NCBI RefSeq assembly: GCF_029227915.1
Contig: NC_079879.1
Span: forward strand, 33,422,501 to 33,486,500
DNA: 64,000 nucleotides
Direction of reading: 5' to 3'
Source: Hydractinia symbiolongicarpus
Lineage: Eukaryota; Cnidaria; Hydrozoa; Anthoathecata; Hydractiniidae
Part shown: in pieces, positions 11,780-25,249 of the stretch
Layout: the number at the start of each line of letters is the position of its first letter
Numbering within the stretch: the first letter of the stretch is position 1
Made by a program: the position numbers and the translations under genes
The notes under the pieces: generated by a model
What the model was told of the DNA's origin: nothing
The model's database searches: none
Seen by the model: the letters and a program-made list of their open reading frames with translations, nothing else

Positions 11780-14700
11780 ATATCAAATACAATAATTTGT
11801 GCTATGTTTATATGATAAACTTGTTATTGCACTTGCTTTTGACAAATATCGTTATATTTTTATCGCTTCTTCGTTCTCGTATAATTCACTCGCCTAAAGA
11901 ATCGTAAAATAATTAAATGAGGGCGTAAAAAACTCAACAAATGTTTCTAAAATTTTTCTTGACATTATGCTTATGCTTAGGTGATAAAACTCACCATTGT
12001 AGAGAGTCTTATTGTGGATGACGTCAAGTCTATAAGAGATGATGTCACAGATGCCTAAAACAGACTATTTTCCCAATTTTGCAATAAATTTGATTTGCTT
12101 AAACAATACTGACTATATAGCCGTAAATGTTAGTAGAATTATTGTCGTAATTAGGGTCGTTCCAGAGCCTAAATGCAATAAAAGCCTATTTTGCACTTTT
12201 AAAAAGTTATTAGCAATCACATATAGGCAGATGTGAAGGAAATGATCTAAATATTGCTACCTTTGGAGAAAATTGTAGGGAATTTAAGTTAAGTCACGCG
12301 GCACCAATAAATCACAGCATTTTCCATCTATGTGATAATTCATGCTCTCTGTCTTTGATTCAACTCGAAAACCAGGGACTTTGCAATTAAATACGCTTTT
12401 TTAAATAATTAATAATCCCAGTCCGTGTAAATCTAATTACTTCATGTTCACAGGCAGACAATGATGCACGATATAGTGATGCGGAAAATATGTACGACGA
12501 GAGATCTTCCATGAAATCTCCCACGGAATAACGACTAGAGTCGCTTATATCTAACAGCTCCTAATTTTTATCATGTCCAGAAAATAAATGTCAAAGTCAA
12601 GGTTTTTGTGGTTTTGATAATAAATAAAATTTATTCCTTTATTTTGAGGTTTTCTAACTGTGTTACTTCTTTCATTGTATTGTTTTTCGATTTGGAACGT
12701 AAAGTGATTTTCCTCGCGGCATATATTTTCTTCCTTTTTAATAAACTTCTGACGGCCGGTCCCGAAGAGCACGGAAATCTCTGGTTTTTGTTTTCCGCCC
12801 ATTAAACTGCTATCACTTAGCTTCTGATGGAACGACAAAATAAATAATTAAAATTATTCTATTTTGTAAACAAGCAAGCTCAATTAGATAAGAATGTCTA
12901 CAAATCTTGATGTATTATTTTCTTTTAAAGTTTTGAAACAAAGAACCCACATAAGGCTTGTTTCAATGTCAAACATAGCATTCGTTGGGTTGAAATTCGT
13001 CGTACCGTCCAAGTAATGACACGGCTTCTATCTCCAGCGTGCTGTATGATCTTTTTTTCTGTTAGCAGGCTAAAAGCAATATCCAAGAAGAAAGTAGTTT
13101 TAATACTTTATACAACAATCTCGAGTAAAGTCGCATTCACATCTATGCATTTTTTTTACGTAAGGGCTAAATGTTTATTCATTCATTTTGTTATGTTATG
13201 TCGAACATTTATATAGATGTGGCCAACGTCGTTCATTTTCCTTACGAATTTTTTTGTTATATATATAAAATAAGTAAGGAGAAGAAAAAAAGAAAGAAAA
13301 ATTTGCGCAATAAGGTTGAAATACAATAAATTACGTTCCAAAATATCTTCCTTTTTCCCATCCGTTTTGTCTCTTGATGTCAAAGCTGCTGGAGGTTACA
13401 TGTCGGCTTCTCAAAATGTGTGCTCTTTCTTTTATTTGTGATAAATATGACTTCAAAAAATCTTTTTCGATTAATTGATCTACAGCTGAAATGTGTAAAA
13501 TGCATCATATTTTGCTCTCACCAATTTCTTTTTTCGTAAAAAACTTTCTCGTGACCCTATGATAGCCATTATCATTTATCATCCTAAATAATATAGGTGG
13601 CCCTATATATCTAAAAAACTTGTTTATTGGCGCCATTTGTTTTCTAAAACGCAAATATTTTCATGCGTGTGAACAACGGTAAACATAAATGTAAACGAAA
13701 GCGAAGAAAAAAGTGCTTATGGAAAAAAAATTTAACAATTTCCTATGTCCAAAAATTCGTAGATGTGGATGCGGCTTTAGGTATACAGCCTTAATTAGCT
13801 AATTAGCTTCAATTTTCCGGACATATCATGTTATGTCATGACAACCAATGTTTCGAGTTCAGGGAAATTTCACATAATTAATGAAGTTTTCTCCCTGTAA
13901 CAATTTCTCTAAAAGCAACTTGATCGAGTCCTCGTTCTTTACTTGCACATGGCGAAGGCGATGATTTTTGGTTGTTTATGTTTTGAATGCTCGACTTTAG
14001 AAATTCTTTTTCAAACTAAGTTATTATTTGTTCGCCCTGAAACTATATTATATAGTAATGATATCTTTTAAGAAGCATTATTTATTAAAGTAATATGGTA
14101 ACGCGTAATTACATAAAGCTGATTTTTGTTGGGATACAATGATACATAACATAACTAGCTAGCTAGCTAGTTAGCTGACTAGCTTTTATATTTTATAAGT
14201 TAAGTATCTCTTTGGGTAGTAAATCTTAGATAGCTGAGAAAGCTAGTTAGCTAAGTATAAAATAAAAATGTTTTCAACGTCTCACAAATATTAGCTAAGT
14301 AATTTTTCAAAAGCAACCTAGTTGTTAAGACTAAGTTTAAAATTGGGACAAAAATTAAGCAATTTAGGTATCTTTAGGCCTTATATCTATGCTATGATCC
14401 CCTCCCTTTACTTAGCTAGCAACTTTCCCTGTTGAAACATGCCAAAAAGTCTTCCCAGAATGAACATATACTGCGTTTAAACGTATGCTTTAGTGTGATA
14501 AATTCACTTCTGATGAACACGATGCAAAAGGCCAAGGTCTGGTTCACATTTCCAGAACTGTGTTGGTAAAATAATTATAGTGCTAAAACGACCAGCTGAT
14601 CATGAAGGCAATGCAATCTAATGCCTTACCCAAGAAGTTAGAGATAGTTGTACTTGTTTATCACTTAAATGTGTCATAATTGTACAGCTAGCTACATACA

Positions 14701-16940
14701 TGTTTTCTTTTGTTTATGCTCTTTCAGAATCCTCAACAAAATATGTCTTTCGGATAATTACATTTTAGTTGTAAATTCTCTTTGTGGTGTTTTTAGACCA
14801 AAATTTTGTTTCGATACATGAAATTTTTCTAGCTACAATGCCAGACAAATATATGTTTTTACCCTGCTCACATCCTCATTTTCCTATTTCAATGTTGAAT
14901 GACCAGTCTACAGAACGCCAGCATTGAAATAGGTGGAAGGGGGCCCAGAGGAGGATTTTCCTCAAAGTTCAAAAGATTGTAGCTTACATGTGGCTTGTGT
15001 CGTAGGTTCTCATTAGTTTTTATTATCAATTTTATTCCTGTGACTGTTAGAACAGAATAAACAGAATAAATTTTGCACAAGTGTAATGTTCATGCTAGCT
15101 ATACATGACAGACCAACAAGATGGTAAATTTGTTGAAGTAGTCAAATCAGTTGTTGAAAAATTATAGGATGCATGTGGATGGCCGGATTAAAAGTACACT
15201 TTCAGAAAAGTACTTGCTTCTCTAAGACAAAAAGACTATTGCAAAATACGGTTTTATTTTTTTTAGTAATGTTTTATTATACCTGCTGTTGGCAAGATAG
15301 CTAGCTAGCTACATGTTTTTTCTTATCTAGCTAACTTGCTAATAGTCATGTTTTACAGAAAACATAAGAAAGAAACTTTATTTTCATTTAAGATTTCATC
15401 TTTCATAAAAATATTTACTGCGCGGCTCACCATTTTTTAGTCAATTTTTTTGAACATTTAACATATTAAAAAAAACTCTTATCGTTCAGTGTTGTTGTTG
15501 CAAAACCCGCCATCTATATAGCAAATCGTTTCATATATTATGCCTATGAATAAATTATCTATCTCGAATGTAAACTAATCGCATTACAGAACTCACCAGT
15601 GTGTACCACGGGGTTTTTCGCTGCCGACCTCGCTAAATAAAAGCAATTATACAAATATTTGACAAATCTTAAATTTTACTTCTTCAGCAAATTTGATAAC
15701 ATCACCAATCTTAAGGTGTTACTTAAAGTCTAGGCAACAACAGTATATTTTATGTCCATTAAATAACAAAAAAAGAAATTACAGAGAAGGTAAAAGCTTT
15801 AATATGAACTAGAAATATAGGGTGAATAATCGCGTTACTGCTTAGAGACAAAGAGTTTTTATAATTTAGTCGCCTCAAAAAAAGCAAAAAAAAACAGAAC
15901 CTCATATTACTGTTGGATTTTATCACGTTCAGAAAGTAGATGGTAAACGGTCAATAAAATGTCACAGGAAGTCGAAAGGTCAATGTAGTTTCTATGGTTT
16001 CGGTAATATGCAAATATGAATGCTTAGTTTTGAGTATCCCTAACTGTGTGACTTGCATTCTTTTTTGATTTGTTTAAAAGAAAAAATCGGCAAGAAACAG
16101 ACTTCCTTATCGACCTGTACGTCGAAATAAATAACCGGGATTGCTTTATTTTTGTAAACTATTATAAGTATAATTAAGTAAGATATCTCTGAATCCACAT
16201 TAATAATTCGCTATTAAAGTTCTGAAATAAAGAACCCACGTTTTGTTTTGACTTTCTCCATTAGCAACAAAATGTTAACTATTTTAATTTTTGGAAGTTT
16301 AACTAATCAAATGGTATTGTAGTGTTCGGTTATTTCTAAGTCCTGAACATTTGGAATACTTTCTGATTAACGCAAAATGCCTTAATGTTGCCTAAAAGCA
16401 TTCTTAAATTACTATTAGATGATATCAAGTGTTGTGCCAACTTTCGAGCTTACTATTCTTTGCACAATGAATTAAAAGGATTCATACTTCCACGTAACAT
16501 TTAACGCTTAAGAAAAAAAAACAATACAGGATATATCCACGATTCTGTCGTTTTTTTAATTTTTCAATGTCATTTGAAAAGAGAAGATGAATAATGTTTA
16601 GGATTTATTGAGTTAGGAACTTCCTACGAAGAAGATAATTCCAATAGTCTTCGGCAAGGTAAGAAATAATGCTTATTTAGCAGCACTAAGTTTTTGCACC
16701 TGCTTTAGTGAGATTACAGTAACCTAGAAAGATAGTTCTAACATTGTCAATATTTTTTCCATCTGGCAAATGCTGACACGGTTGCATATATAGCCAAAGA
16801 TGTGTGGCCACGCATTTTTGATCGTGTCAGTATTTTTAGCATTCTAATATTATAATATCCTGCATTCTTATCCAACTCCACAGGTCTTTCTCAAATTGTA
16901 ATGTAAAGGTTATATATACAGGCTTAAGAGTTGTTTATAT
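11780..16940. other. Long intergenic stretch, no supportable gene
   Basis: AT-rich with open frames under 100 codons and no recognisable domain. Clusters of AGCT/TAGC short repeats occur at 14155-14190 and 15297-15340. This is the upstream flank of gene B. Confidence 0.5.
14155..14185. repeat. (AGCT)n short tandem cluster
   Basis: A run of the palindromic tetranucleotide (ACTAGCTAGCTAGCTAG) with nearby variants. Similar runs are at about 15297-15312, 26898-26912 and 39172-39186. Confidence 0.7.
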
Positions 16941-16945
16941 ACCAA

Positions 16946-16993
16946 AGCGTAGGCGAATCAAAAATCATCTTAATACGGGGAATTGTATAAATA
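16946..16993 (+). promoter_or_regulatory. Shared promoter block of ligand gene B
   Basis: AGCGTAGGCGAATC at 16946-16959 is identical to the element of gene A. The TATA box TATAAATA is at 16986-16993, about 82 bases before the ATG at 17075. Confidence 0.6.
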
Positions 16994-17074
16994 GCAAAGC
17001 AGACAATCTTAAGCATTTTAATTTTACTGGTACGAAGATTTGGATCGTATTACTTGGTAATAAGCCTTCCAACC

Positions 17075-18963
17075 ATGGTAGGTTATTGAGTCGATTACAT
17101 AGTTTAAATTATAATCTACAGGTGTCCACTTTATATACTTAAAATAGCTGCAAAAACTTGTCCTGTTTTTTTTAGAGAATGCAATTAGCGATTTTATTTG
17201 TCGTTCCATGGGTAGCATTATCTGTTGGTAAGGAAAAAACAACAACACTGAAGATATCCACCTTGAATAAACTCGCCAGGCAGGTAAAAAGGGCTAAGCA
17301 CATTGCCAAAGAATTGAGCGTCACAAAAAGATATCTTCATCGACCTCCATTGGTGGTGTTTAGTAAATCTACCAGATATAATGTTTGCGCCAGACCGTAC
17401 ACACCAATGGAAGCAACTAAACGGAATGAGCTGAAGGCCTTAATAGATAAAAGCAAAGATAGTTACATCAAAAACCATCAACAATGTCCTGGTAGGTCTT
17501 AACCTTCCTTTATTTTAACATATTTATTTTTACACAGTATCCGTGTAATTCTTATTTGTAACACGATTTTCTTGTACACTCAGCAAATGGAAAGAAACGA
17601 AGCTTACAAGCGATACAAGACGAATTTGCTCACATTCCTGGCACACAGGTTGAACCCCTGTTTTGTAATGAAAGGAGAGACATGCAAAGCAATACACTGA
17701 ATATGTGTAAAGAATGTGCATACAGAATCACTCTTCCATTATCGTGAGTGATAACATTTGTCGTTATTTTTTTGTTACCTTCAGGAAAGAAAAGTTTGTG
17801 CAAGATAAAATTGCGGAACTAAAGATTGTGAATTGGTAAGATTGCGAATCTGATACTTGGTCAAGAAATTGCGGAATTTAAAATTTCATTTGAAGCAATG
17901 ATCAATAAATTTTTTCACAAAATCACTTGATAAATTATTCATCTTGATGCGTTTTCAATCCCTCACATAAACTTTTCTTTTGTTCTCGCATTTCGTGATT
18001 GAGACATGCTGTACACGTTTCCCGAATTACATGTTTTTTAAAATGTTGGAATTTTGATGTTTTGACCTTAACATCATTTTCAGCATTAGTAAATTGGTTA
18101 ATGTATAAATTTTCAACTTAATCCGACATTGGAAAGTGCTGTTTTGGTGGCATCATTGTTACGGTCAAAGCTTTCTTAATTTTCGACTTGTACTAATAAG
18201 CCTCATCTTCGAGCAAATGCAATGTTAATTAGTAGAAAGTGTTGTAGCAGGTTGTTTGTTTGATGTATAAATAGAAAATTTACCGATTTATTAATTCTTA
18301 TGTGTGGATTTCGAAAATTACATTCATTTTCTTTAAAGAAGTTGAGAAAAATGCTGCAGCACATCAAAGAAAATAAATTCAGGAAAGGTGTTTAATTCAT
18401 ACTTAAACAACCCTTGATTGTTTTTCACCATGCACATTTCGAAATATGTTACAAATTCCCTTTGAATCTCTGTGTTTTTTCATCTTGTCATTATGACTTA
18501 TTTCTTTAAAAGATTTCGATGCAAAAAATTAAGGGTTTTTGACCAAATTTGCAATCTTTACTTCTGCGATATTTTCTTGCGCAATAAATTCTTCCCTTAA
18601 GGTATTTTTTCCGTGGAAGGAGGAAATGGACAAGGCGGGGACGGAGGGTCAGAAGCTACTGTTTCTTTTATGTTTTATTTTTTAAGTTCTCTTTTCGCAA
18701 TAATGCACCTCTATTCAGATGCTCTTTGTTCTCGTAGGTACTTCCCTCGCTACCATTTGCATTTCACATGTGACGAAAATGGCGACCATTCGTGCTTTAG
18801 CGGAGGTGGAGTGTGCGTCATGAACAAACTGACAAAAAGTTTGAAGCACGATCTATATGAACACGGTCCTGACATGAATCAATGGGTGAATCAGCAAGTT
18901 GAATTTACTGGTTCGTGCTCCTGTCAAATAATAAATGACGACATCTTTAGTGAATTCGTTTAA
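17075..18963 (+). CDS. Ligand gene B: secreted pre-pro cystine-knot protein, Noggin/Trunk-like
   Basis: Predicted exons are 17075-17077 (ATG; donor GTAGGT), 17176-17491 (acceptor TTTTTTTTAG), 17584-17743 (donor GTGAGT) and 18738-18963, total 235 codons with TAA. An internal Met at 17179 could also start translation, but paralogues A and C lack it, so the exon-1 ATG is preferred. Leader MQLAILFVVPWVALSVG; pro-region with Cys in NVCARPY and QQCPG; NGKKR at residues 108-112 is a weaker, dibasic cleavage site than RKKR in A. The mature region of about 122 residues has Cys in LFCNERR, MCKEC, FTCDENG, HSCF, GVCVM and SCSC, plus the YFPRYH motif and a late Trp. Likely an extracellular ligand; the family is inferred from spacing, not a search. 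The long third intron (994 bases) has no gene. Confidence 0.78.
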
Positions 18964-18969
18964 TGTCCA

Positions 18970-21900
18970 ACGACGTTCACGAAAGGAAAGCACCCCACAA
19001 CACTGACCTTAGAGCAAACCTGCATGTTATTTTTATAAAGATCATTTATTACGTCTGAGTTAGGAGGTAACTCTATCTCTATCTACTATGGAGGAAGGGA
19101 TTGAATTCTACCACAAACTTTCTCTTTGTATTAAAACTTCCAGAATATGTTTTTCAAAAAGATCTTAAACTTTCCTATTTGGTAACTTTACTTGAAAACA
19201 AAATGTAAAACTTCATTCTAAAATTTTCGATTTCGTGATTTAAGAAAGAAACTGATTTTGAGCCCTGTTCTTACTCTCCTTGTGTATTGTTTCCAAAGGT
19301 AATAATGTAAAAAGGTAATAATGTTGCAGCAATCAGAGAACTAAATTCAAGCACAAACTAGTCCTCTCGAGTTCAAAATTGTGACCATCATTAAAAGTCG
19401 ATCAAAAAATGATGACGTCATAGCCACATTTCTGGCCTCAGCTCGTCAATTATTTTTTTTTCAGGCTGTATTTGTCAAAGATTTATTAACATAATTTAAA
19501 CCGTTCCAAAGTTATTTATTTAGGGTTGTTAGAAAGATTTCATTTGAAAACGTTTGTTGGAAGTAGTTGCACATTGTAACCACAGTTTGTTGTAATGTAA
19601 GAATAAGAAATAATGATGCCTACATGAAATACCTGTGAAGTATCGTTTCAGTTGCCACCAAATACAACAGTTATGCAATAAAAAAACCCTTCAAATCTGT
19701 TACTTGCACAAAGTGTTAGCGCTATCCTAAATCGTTGAGTGTTCATCTGCAGAATACCAGTGTAAAGTTAAGCATAGTGCTACTACAATTTTGATGAAAT
19801 GATCAAAAGATGAAGTATTCCTTACAAGGGTGATATAATGGAGAGAATCGAGAGAGGTAACAAGACTGGGACATTAAGAAAATGACTTATTTTAAATAAT
19901 TTACTTTGGCGTGTTTGCTAATCTTGTGAAGAAGAGCAGGGAGAAAGTCATATACAAAATGCATACATGAATTGCATCACCCAAACATAATGCAACATAT
20001 GTATTGTAAAGTGCCATTGTTGATTGTGGTGATTAAAGAAGAGAAACTTAATCTCTCTTTTTTTGAAAATTATCAGGTATGTGGGTGGGGAAATTAGTCT
20101 CTCTTAACCCTGTAGAAGTAACATTATATTAACGCATTTAAAAGGGAAAATATTATAAAGACAAATATGAGTGGAACAGAATTAAAAAGATATAGACCAT
20201 AGGTTAAAAAACCTGATGAATATATCAAGAAACATGCTGGCATTTTTAAAAGTGAATTTTACAGAAAAAAAAATTGTAAGGTCTTTGAATTTGCTTTTTG
20301 TCTCATAAGTCCCACTAGATCCATCAACTTTGCAACATTAAAATGGTCTGATGTGAAGATAAAAATCTCGTTCAAATACAAATTAACTTATCGCATAAAC
20401 AAAAAAGTGTAATGACAGGTCTGTGGTTTATCGAAAGTTACAAAAAGTAATGAAAAGAAAGAAAGTGGCAATCCAAAAATTTAAGACAATTTTTAACCAT
20501 TTCCGCAAATTGACATCATGACATCATTCGAAAAAATGTTGACATTATTTCTTTGACCAAATTTTTTTTTAAGGTCTCGGCAACACTATGTCAATTAAAC
20601 AACAATTCTATCATTTAGGAGCCCACACATAGACAAACAGGAATAGGGTTAATTTATTTTTTATAATCTAATTTTTAGCCATGTATAAATATTTAGATTT
20701 GACTGCAAACGAAGATAATGAGTAAGCATAGCATATTCTGAATATTATGTTAACTCTTGCATCCTTGCAAACATTATTCTATATGTGTGTCATATTTACC
20801 AATTTGATCTGAAACTTGTGCTGGGCTAGCTAAGCTATTGTAGCTACATCAGTCAAAGTAGTCAAACACACTTGGCTGTATTTCGCATGCTTAATTAAGT
20901 TTGGTATCTACTACAATTCTAACAAAAACTAGCTAGGCTGTGTTTTTGGTTAAACTTGTGATAACTTTTGAATTCTCACAAAACTTTATTTCGCAAAATA
21001 AAACTACGGTGTCACTGTGTTAGCCAAATGAGGTAAGATTGAATTTCCACAAAACAAATTTCTATGTTGCTATTTTAGCTAAACTGGGTAGACCCGGGCT
21101 ATAACCATTTTTTCAAGTGAAGTTGAACAGCTATAGATAGACAGGTAATGTTGCAAATTTCCCTAAAACTTTCACAAAATAAAATTGATTGCTGAATCTA
21201 TGTAATAATATCTGAAAACAATTTCAACATTATAAAAATGACAATATACTCTAAAAAATTATTAAACACCATTCAAAACATGGAGGTTAATCGTGGAAGC
21301 ATAACAAGTTAGCACTAACAGTTGACGCCACAATGTTTATTCACTGTTGACATTTAAATCGATTGCGGCGAGTTAACAAGCGGTGTTAACAATTCAAATT
21401 CAACATTGATGATTTTCTCATTATAATGTCTTTTCTTCTTGTTATCATTCTTCCTGTGAAAAACATCGAGCTCTCACTGCAGCATTATCTAAAACGAAGT
21501 TCTCAGATTGTTTTTTAAAAAGAAAATTATTTTGGGTGCAATGCTATTGTAAGCACTTCACACGGATTTGTTAAATTGCTTCTTTTTACAAAGCGCTTTT
21601 GAATAATTTTTAAACTCTCATGTGAAGTTATTTTTTAAGCTGGAGCGGCGACTCGGTGTCGAAGCGCCGGGTTGAATGACAAGTAAAGGTTTGATCGGTG
21701 GTGAACGCCAAACTTAAGTGCAGGTAAACCGTTTCACAAAACTAGGTCTGACTTTTAGTGCACAATTACGGTGTGACACAAATCCAGTGGAGCGCTTACA
21801 GTGAGAAAGCTTTCCCGACGTTAAGCGCGTAAGTGCGGGTAAACTGTGTCGCGCAACCAGATGGAGTGCTGTAGTACAAAAGTATGGTATGTCGGAAATC

Positions 21901-22700
21901 CAACCCAGCCTTTTTTAAATGTATTTTTCAAAATATAAATTTCCCACAACTTTAGCTGAAAGTTGTGGGAAATGTAGCCTAACCCGTCATATTAAAAACA
22001 GTCAAACATTTTTTTATTAAATTGCGGAATAAGTTCCAGTGAAATTAATTAATTGTGAGTGACATTTGAATAAGTGTTTAGTAAAGGTAATCCATGTCGC
22101 CCACCCGTGTGAAGTGCTTACATCAGTGCACGCAAGCATAATACCCTGTTTGGAAAAACCTTATTGCAACGGCGCTGTAAATGGAAACACAGAAAGCAGC
22201 CCGTTATTACCCCGTCCAGCTAAATCCGTTTTACGCTTTTTTCGTGTTTTTTTTTTTTAATTATTTTCTTTTTTAAGTTTTGGCACACCACTTTCTAACC
22301 CTTAACCCCCACCCACCCACCCTCTTCCTTTCTAAGGTATTTTACCCATGTTTTGGTATCACAAGATATCTCTGTATTGATTCCTGTGGGTTTCCCACGG
22401 TCAGAAGACGAGTCTATATCATAATTTCTCGTTGTTTATGTGTGAGCTAACGATTGTAGCTGCTTTTCGCAGAGGTAGATTTCCGAGTATTTTTTTTTTG
22501 TTTTTTTTATTAGCTAACTACAAGTTGGGTGACTAAAATAAGAACATAATAACTAAGGATTTTAAGAGCTCTTTTTATGGTGTTCCATGAACTGTTCTGA
22601 ATTATTTGCTACCTCACATAAAGTTTTATAATACGTGCATTTGTTTCTGTGCATGTTTTTGTACATGTCACTTTAAGTCAATAGTGTCATGCTTATAAAA
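18970..22700. other. Intergenic stretch between genes B and C, no gene seen
   Basis: No supportable coding frame. At 21640-21860 a GC-richer repetitive segment with TGTCGAAGCGCC and GTGTCGCGC motifs resembles parts of 27180-28000 and 38700-38900. A short open frame near 20165-20260 (MSGTELKRYRP then a stop) is unrecognised and probably a relic. Confidence 0.45.
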
Positions 22701-22719
22701 ACCAGGCTGAACCAAGAAA

Positions 22720-23836
22720 TTACACCAATGCGTCAAAGACACTGTTTTGGATTATTTGACAGGAGCACGATCCAGTAAATGCAACAGCACGATCCACCCA
22801 CTGGTTTATATTTCCAAGACCAACTTCATTTAAATCGTGCTTTAACGTCTTTGTTTCGACATTTTTGATGCACGTACCTTCTCCGAAAAAACAGGAATGG
22901 TCGCCATTTTCGTCACATGTGTAATGAAAGTGATGGCGAGGAAAGTATCTACGATTACAAAAAGTATCTCAATTGACATATCATGAGCCAATCAAAGGTA
23001 AGGAACAGTTTTATCTTTAAGTACTACAAAAGTAACAAGAGTAACACTTACGACGGTGGAAGTGTGATTCTGTAAGCACATTCATTGCACATATTCAGTG
23101 TATTACTTTGTACTGCTCTTCTTTCGTTGCAGAACAGCTCTGTAACCTGTGTTCCAGGAATACTGGAAAATTGATTTTGTACATCTTGCAAGTCGCGTTT
23201 TTTCTGAGAGACTGTGTAGAAGATAAATGAAGTGTAAATATCACACGCATTAACTCCTCCCCCCCCCCCCCCCCACACACACACACACACACCACCCTCA
23301 TAAGATGATTTATATTCAAGAAGCGAAGGAAATATAGTGTGAATGATAAATTAAATTTATAACAAAGAAAATCTCTACCTGGACATTGTTGTTTATTTCT
23401 AATATAACTCTGTCTGTTTTTATCAATCAAGGCTTTCAATTCATTTCTTTTAATTTCTTCCTCTTTTGAGTATGGTCTTGCACATACTTTAAACTGGGTA
23501 GCTTTACTGAACTTCACTATTGGTGGCCTAAGCAAAATTCTTTTTACCGCATTCCATGTCCTGATGATATTCTTGGCTTCCTTTACCTGTCTGACGAGTT
23601 TTTTTAAAGCGGGTATCTTCACTGTTCTTTTTGTTTTCTTACCGCCAGACAATGCTACCCAAAGAATAAAAAATAAAATCACCAACTGAATTCTCTACAA
23701 TAAAGAGAAACACAGTTTTTACACAAATGTCAAGTGTAATTTGTACAGGTTATGTTCTATTAAAGTTTTTACGTTTAAGAAAACAGTCGTAACTTAAAGC
23801 AAAAACGAACGATTTAAATCGATTATGACTTACCAT
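22720..23836 (-). CDS. Ligand gene C: secreted pre-pro cystine-knot protein, Noggin/Trunk-like
   Basis: Predicted exons on the minus strand are 23834-23836 (ATG; donor GTAAGT), 23379-23694, 23052-23211 and 22720-22948, total 236 codons with TAA. The position of B's internal Met is ATT here, so the exon-1 ATG is required. Leader QLVILFFILWVALSGG; pro-region with Cys in FKVCARPY and QQCPG; SQKKR at residues 108-112. The mature region has the eight family cysteines (LFCNERR, MCNEC, YTCDENG, HSCF, GTCIK, SCSC) and YFPRHH in place of YFPRYH. Exons and the last intron (TTGATTGGCTCATGATATGT and around) are nearly identical to gene A, on the opposite strand, so A and C are a recent inverted duplication. 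No disabling changes seen. Confidence 0.77.
23257..23292. repeat. (C)n(CA)n microsatellite in intron 2 of gene C
   Basis: A poly-C run of about 17 bases is followed directly by CA repeats. It is read as poly-Gly/Cys-Val in open frames across the intron, which are artefacts. Confidence 0.9.
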
Positions 23837-23917
23837 GATTGAATAACTTGATTGCCAACTGATTTGTATCAGAGCTTTGTCAAAATACAACTAAAGTATA
23901 GAAGCGAGTGTCTTTTA

Positions 23918-23962
23918 TTTTTATAATTTCTCCCTTAATAAGATTAAAGAATCGCCTACGCT
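23918..23962 (-). promoter_or_regulatory. Shared promoter block of ligand gene C
   Basis: On the minus strand AGCGTAGGCGATTC (23949-23962) is followed by a TATA box (TATAAAAA, 23918-23925), about 82 bases upstream of the ATG at 23836. Thirteen of 14 bases match the element of A and B. Confidence 0.6.
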
Positions 23963-23969
23963 CTGTCAC

Positions 23970-25030
23970 AACAGAAACTTCATAGACAGAATGCGTATCT
24001 TTTGTACTATATTGCTAAAGAAAACTGTGGAGTTGGATACGAAAGCGAAATTAATAATGTAAAAAGACAGAAAAAAAAATACCTACGCAAGCGAAAATGT
24101 GTACCCACACACAAAGTATCGGCAATATGTTGTCAATAAGAAAATTCAACCAATGGCTACACGTAAACATTGCTGTGATAACATTATTCCTTTCATCTTT
24201 TCAATCTCACAATGTGAATAGGGGAATTGATTAACTCTTAACGACGCCTAAGAATATATTTTGTTGTTTTTAACAATATAGACGTTCAATGTGGTACCTC
24301 ACACTTGGGCTGCCATAAGGCCTATGTCCTAGGTCGTCATGGATAATTTCCCTTTTTTTAGAAAAAGTGTGAGTTGGCCTACTCAACGGTTCCAAATATG
24401 AACCATTTTCCTTAGTCACGTTCCTTTTCTTTTTTTAACACGGACATTTAAAACTCAACTAATTTAATTCTCTTTACCATGGTAAACATCAAAACAAACC
24501 CATTCAGAGGTTACAGTATTTTAAAAACTTCAAAAACACAGTATATATCTGGATTAAAGGCTATTTTCTTTTGTTATCCTACAATAATAGTACAAAATAA
24601 TATAGTATATTTTTGGCAGTTGATGCTTTGAATGAAATCAAAATAAAATTTGAAAGATTACGCAGAATTGTCATAAAATAATGAAATAAATCACAGCTAA
24701 TTATAAAACCATGGAAACTATCTTAACCTTTGGACTTTGTCTGATATTTTTTCTACCTCAACATTAATCCGCACATACTTAAGCAGTAACAGTTTCCTGC
24801 CATATAAGGTTCTTAAACTTTTGTACCAGGAAGGTACAAATTTATGGTACGGAAGTTACCAAAAGCGTTACATTACTTTAGCATAGCGTTGTTCTTAGAG
24901 ATATAATATATATCTAATATATATATATACAAAGTAAATCTCGAGATCATCTCTACAGTTTTTATTGGTTTATTCATGTTAAAATTGAATTAGGCTTTGT
25001 AAAATCGTATGCTGGACTTTCGCAGTGATA
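23970..25030. other. Intergenic stretch, no gene seen
   Basis: AT-rich, with a TA-dinucleotide run near 24901-24935. No supportable coding frame. Confidence 0.5.
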
Positions 25031-25039
25031 AAATTGCCT

Positions 25040-25243
25040 CCCTTCCCATTGTCTACTAGACAACTCCTAGCAACATCCAACAGCCCACACAGTGTGCTAT
25101 CTCCCCAATTTCCCTCACATGGTTTGGGTTAACCCGGAGCTATGGTAACATTCACTCGCCCATGTTGAATCGCCGTCAACAGGAATCGAACCCCGGTCTC
25201 CCGCAGACAGTACGAGAGCTATAACAACTAATCTACGCGCCAC
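25040..25243 (-). mobile_element. tRNA-derived SINE, family 1
   Basis: On the minus strand a tRNA-like head (GTGGCGCGTAGATTAGTTG, A-box-like) is followed by a B box GGTTCGATTCC at 25182-25192. The tail contains CATAGCTCCGGGTTAACCC and TGGATGTTGCTAGGAG. The tail matches the copy at 63825-64000, so this is a dispersed repeat, not a tRNA gene. Confidence 0.75.
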
Positions 25244-25249
25244 AAGTAA

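Noticed and set aside
18613-18963. Gene starting at 18613
   Set aside because: The first 125 bases are intron 3 of gene B read through; the homologous part begins at the acceptor before 18738.
23095-23685. Single 196-codon minus-strand protein
   Set aside because: It is exon 2 of gene C running through its donor into intron 2 (with the C/CA repeat) and past exon 3; the spliced model matches the paralogues.
7558-23836. Trans-splice acceptors (spliced leader) at the TTTTAG before exon 2 of A, B and C
   Set aside because: The conserved upstream ATG|GT exon and promoter block explain the acceptor as an ordinary intron end, and A and C would lack a start codon otherwise.
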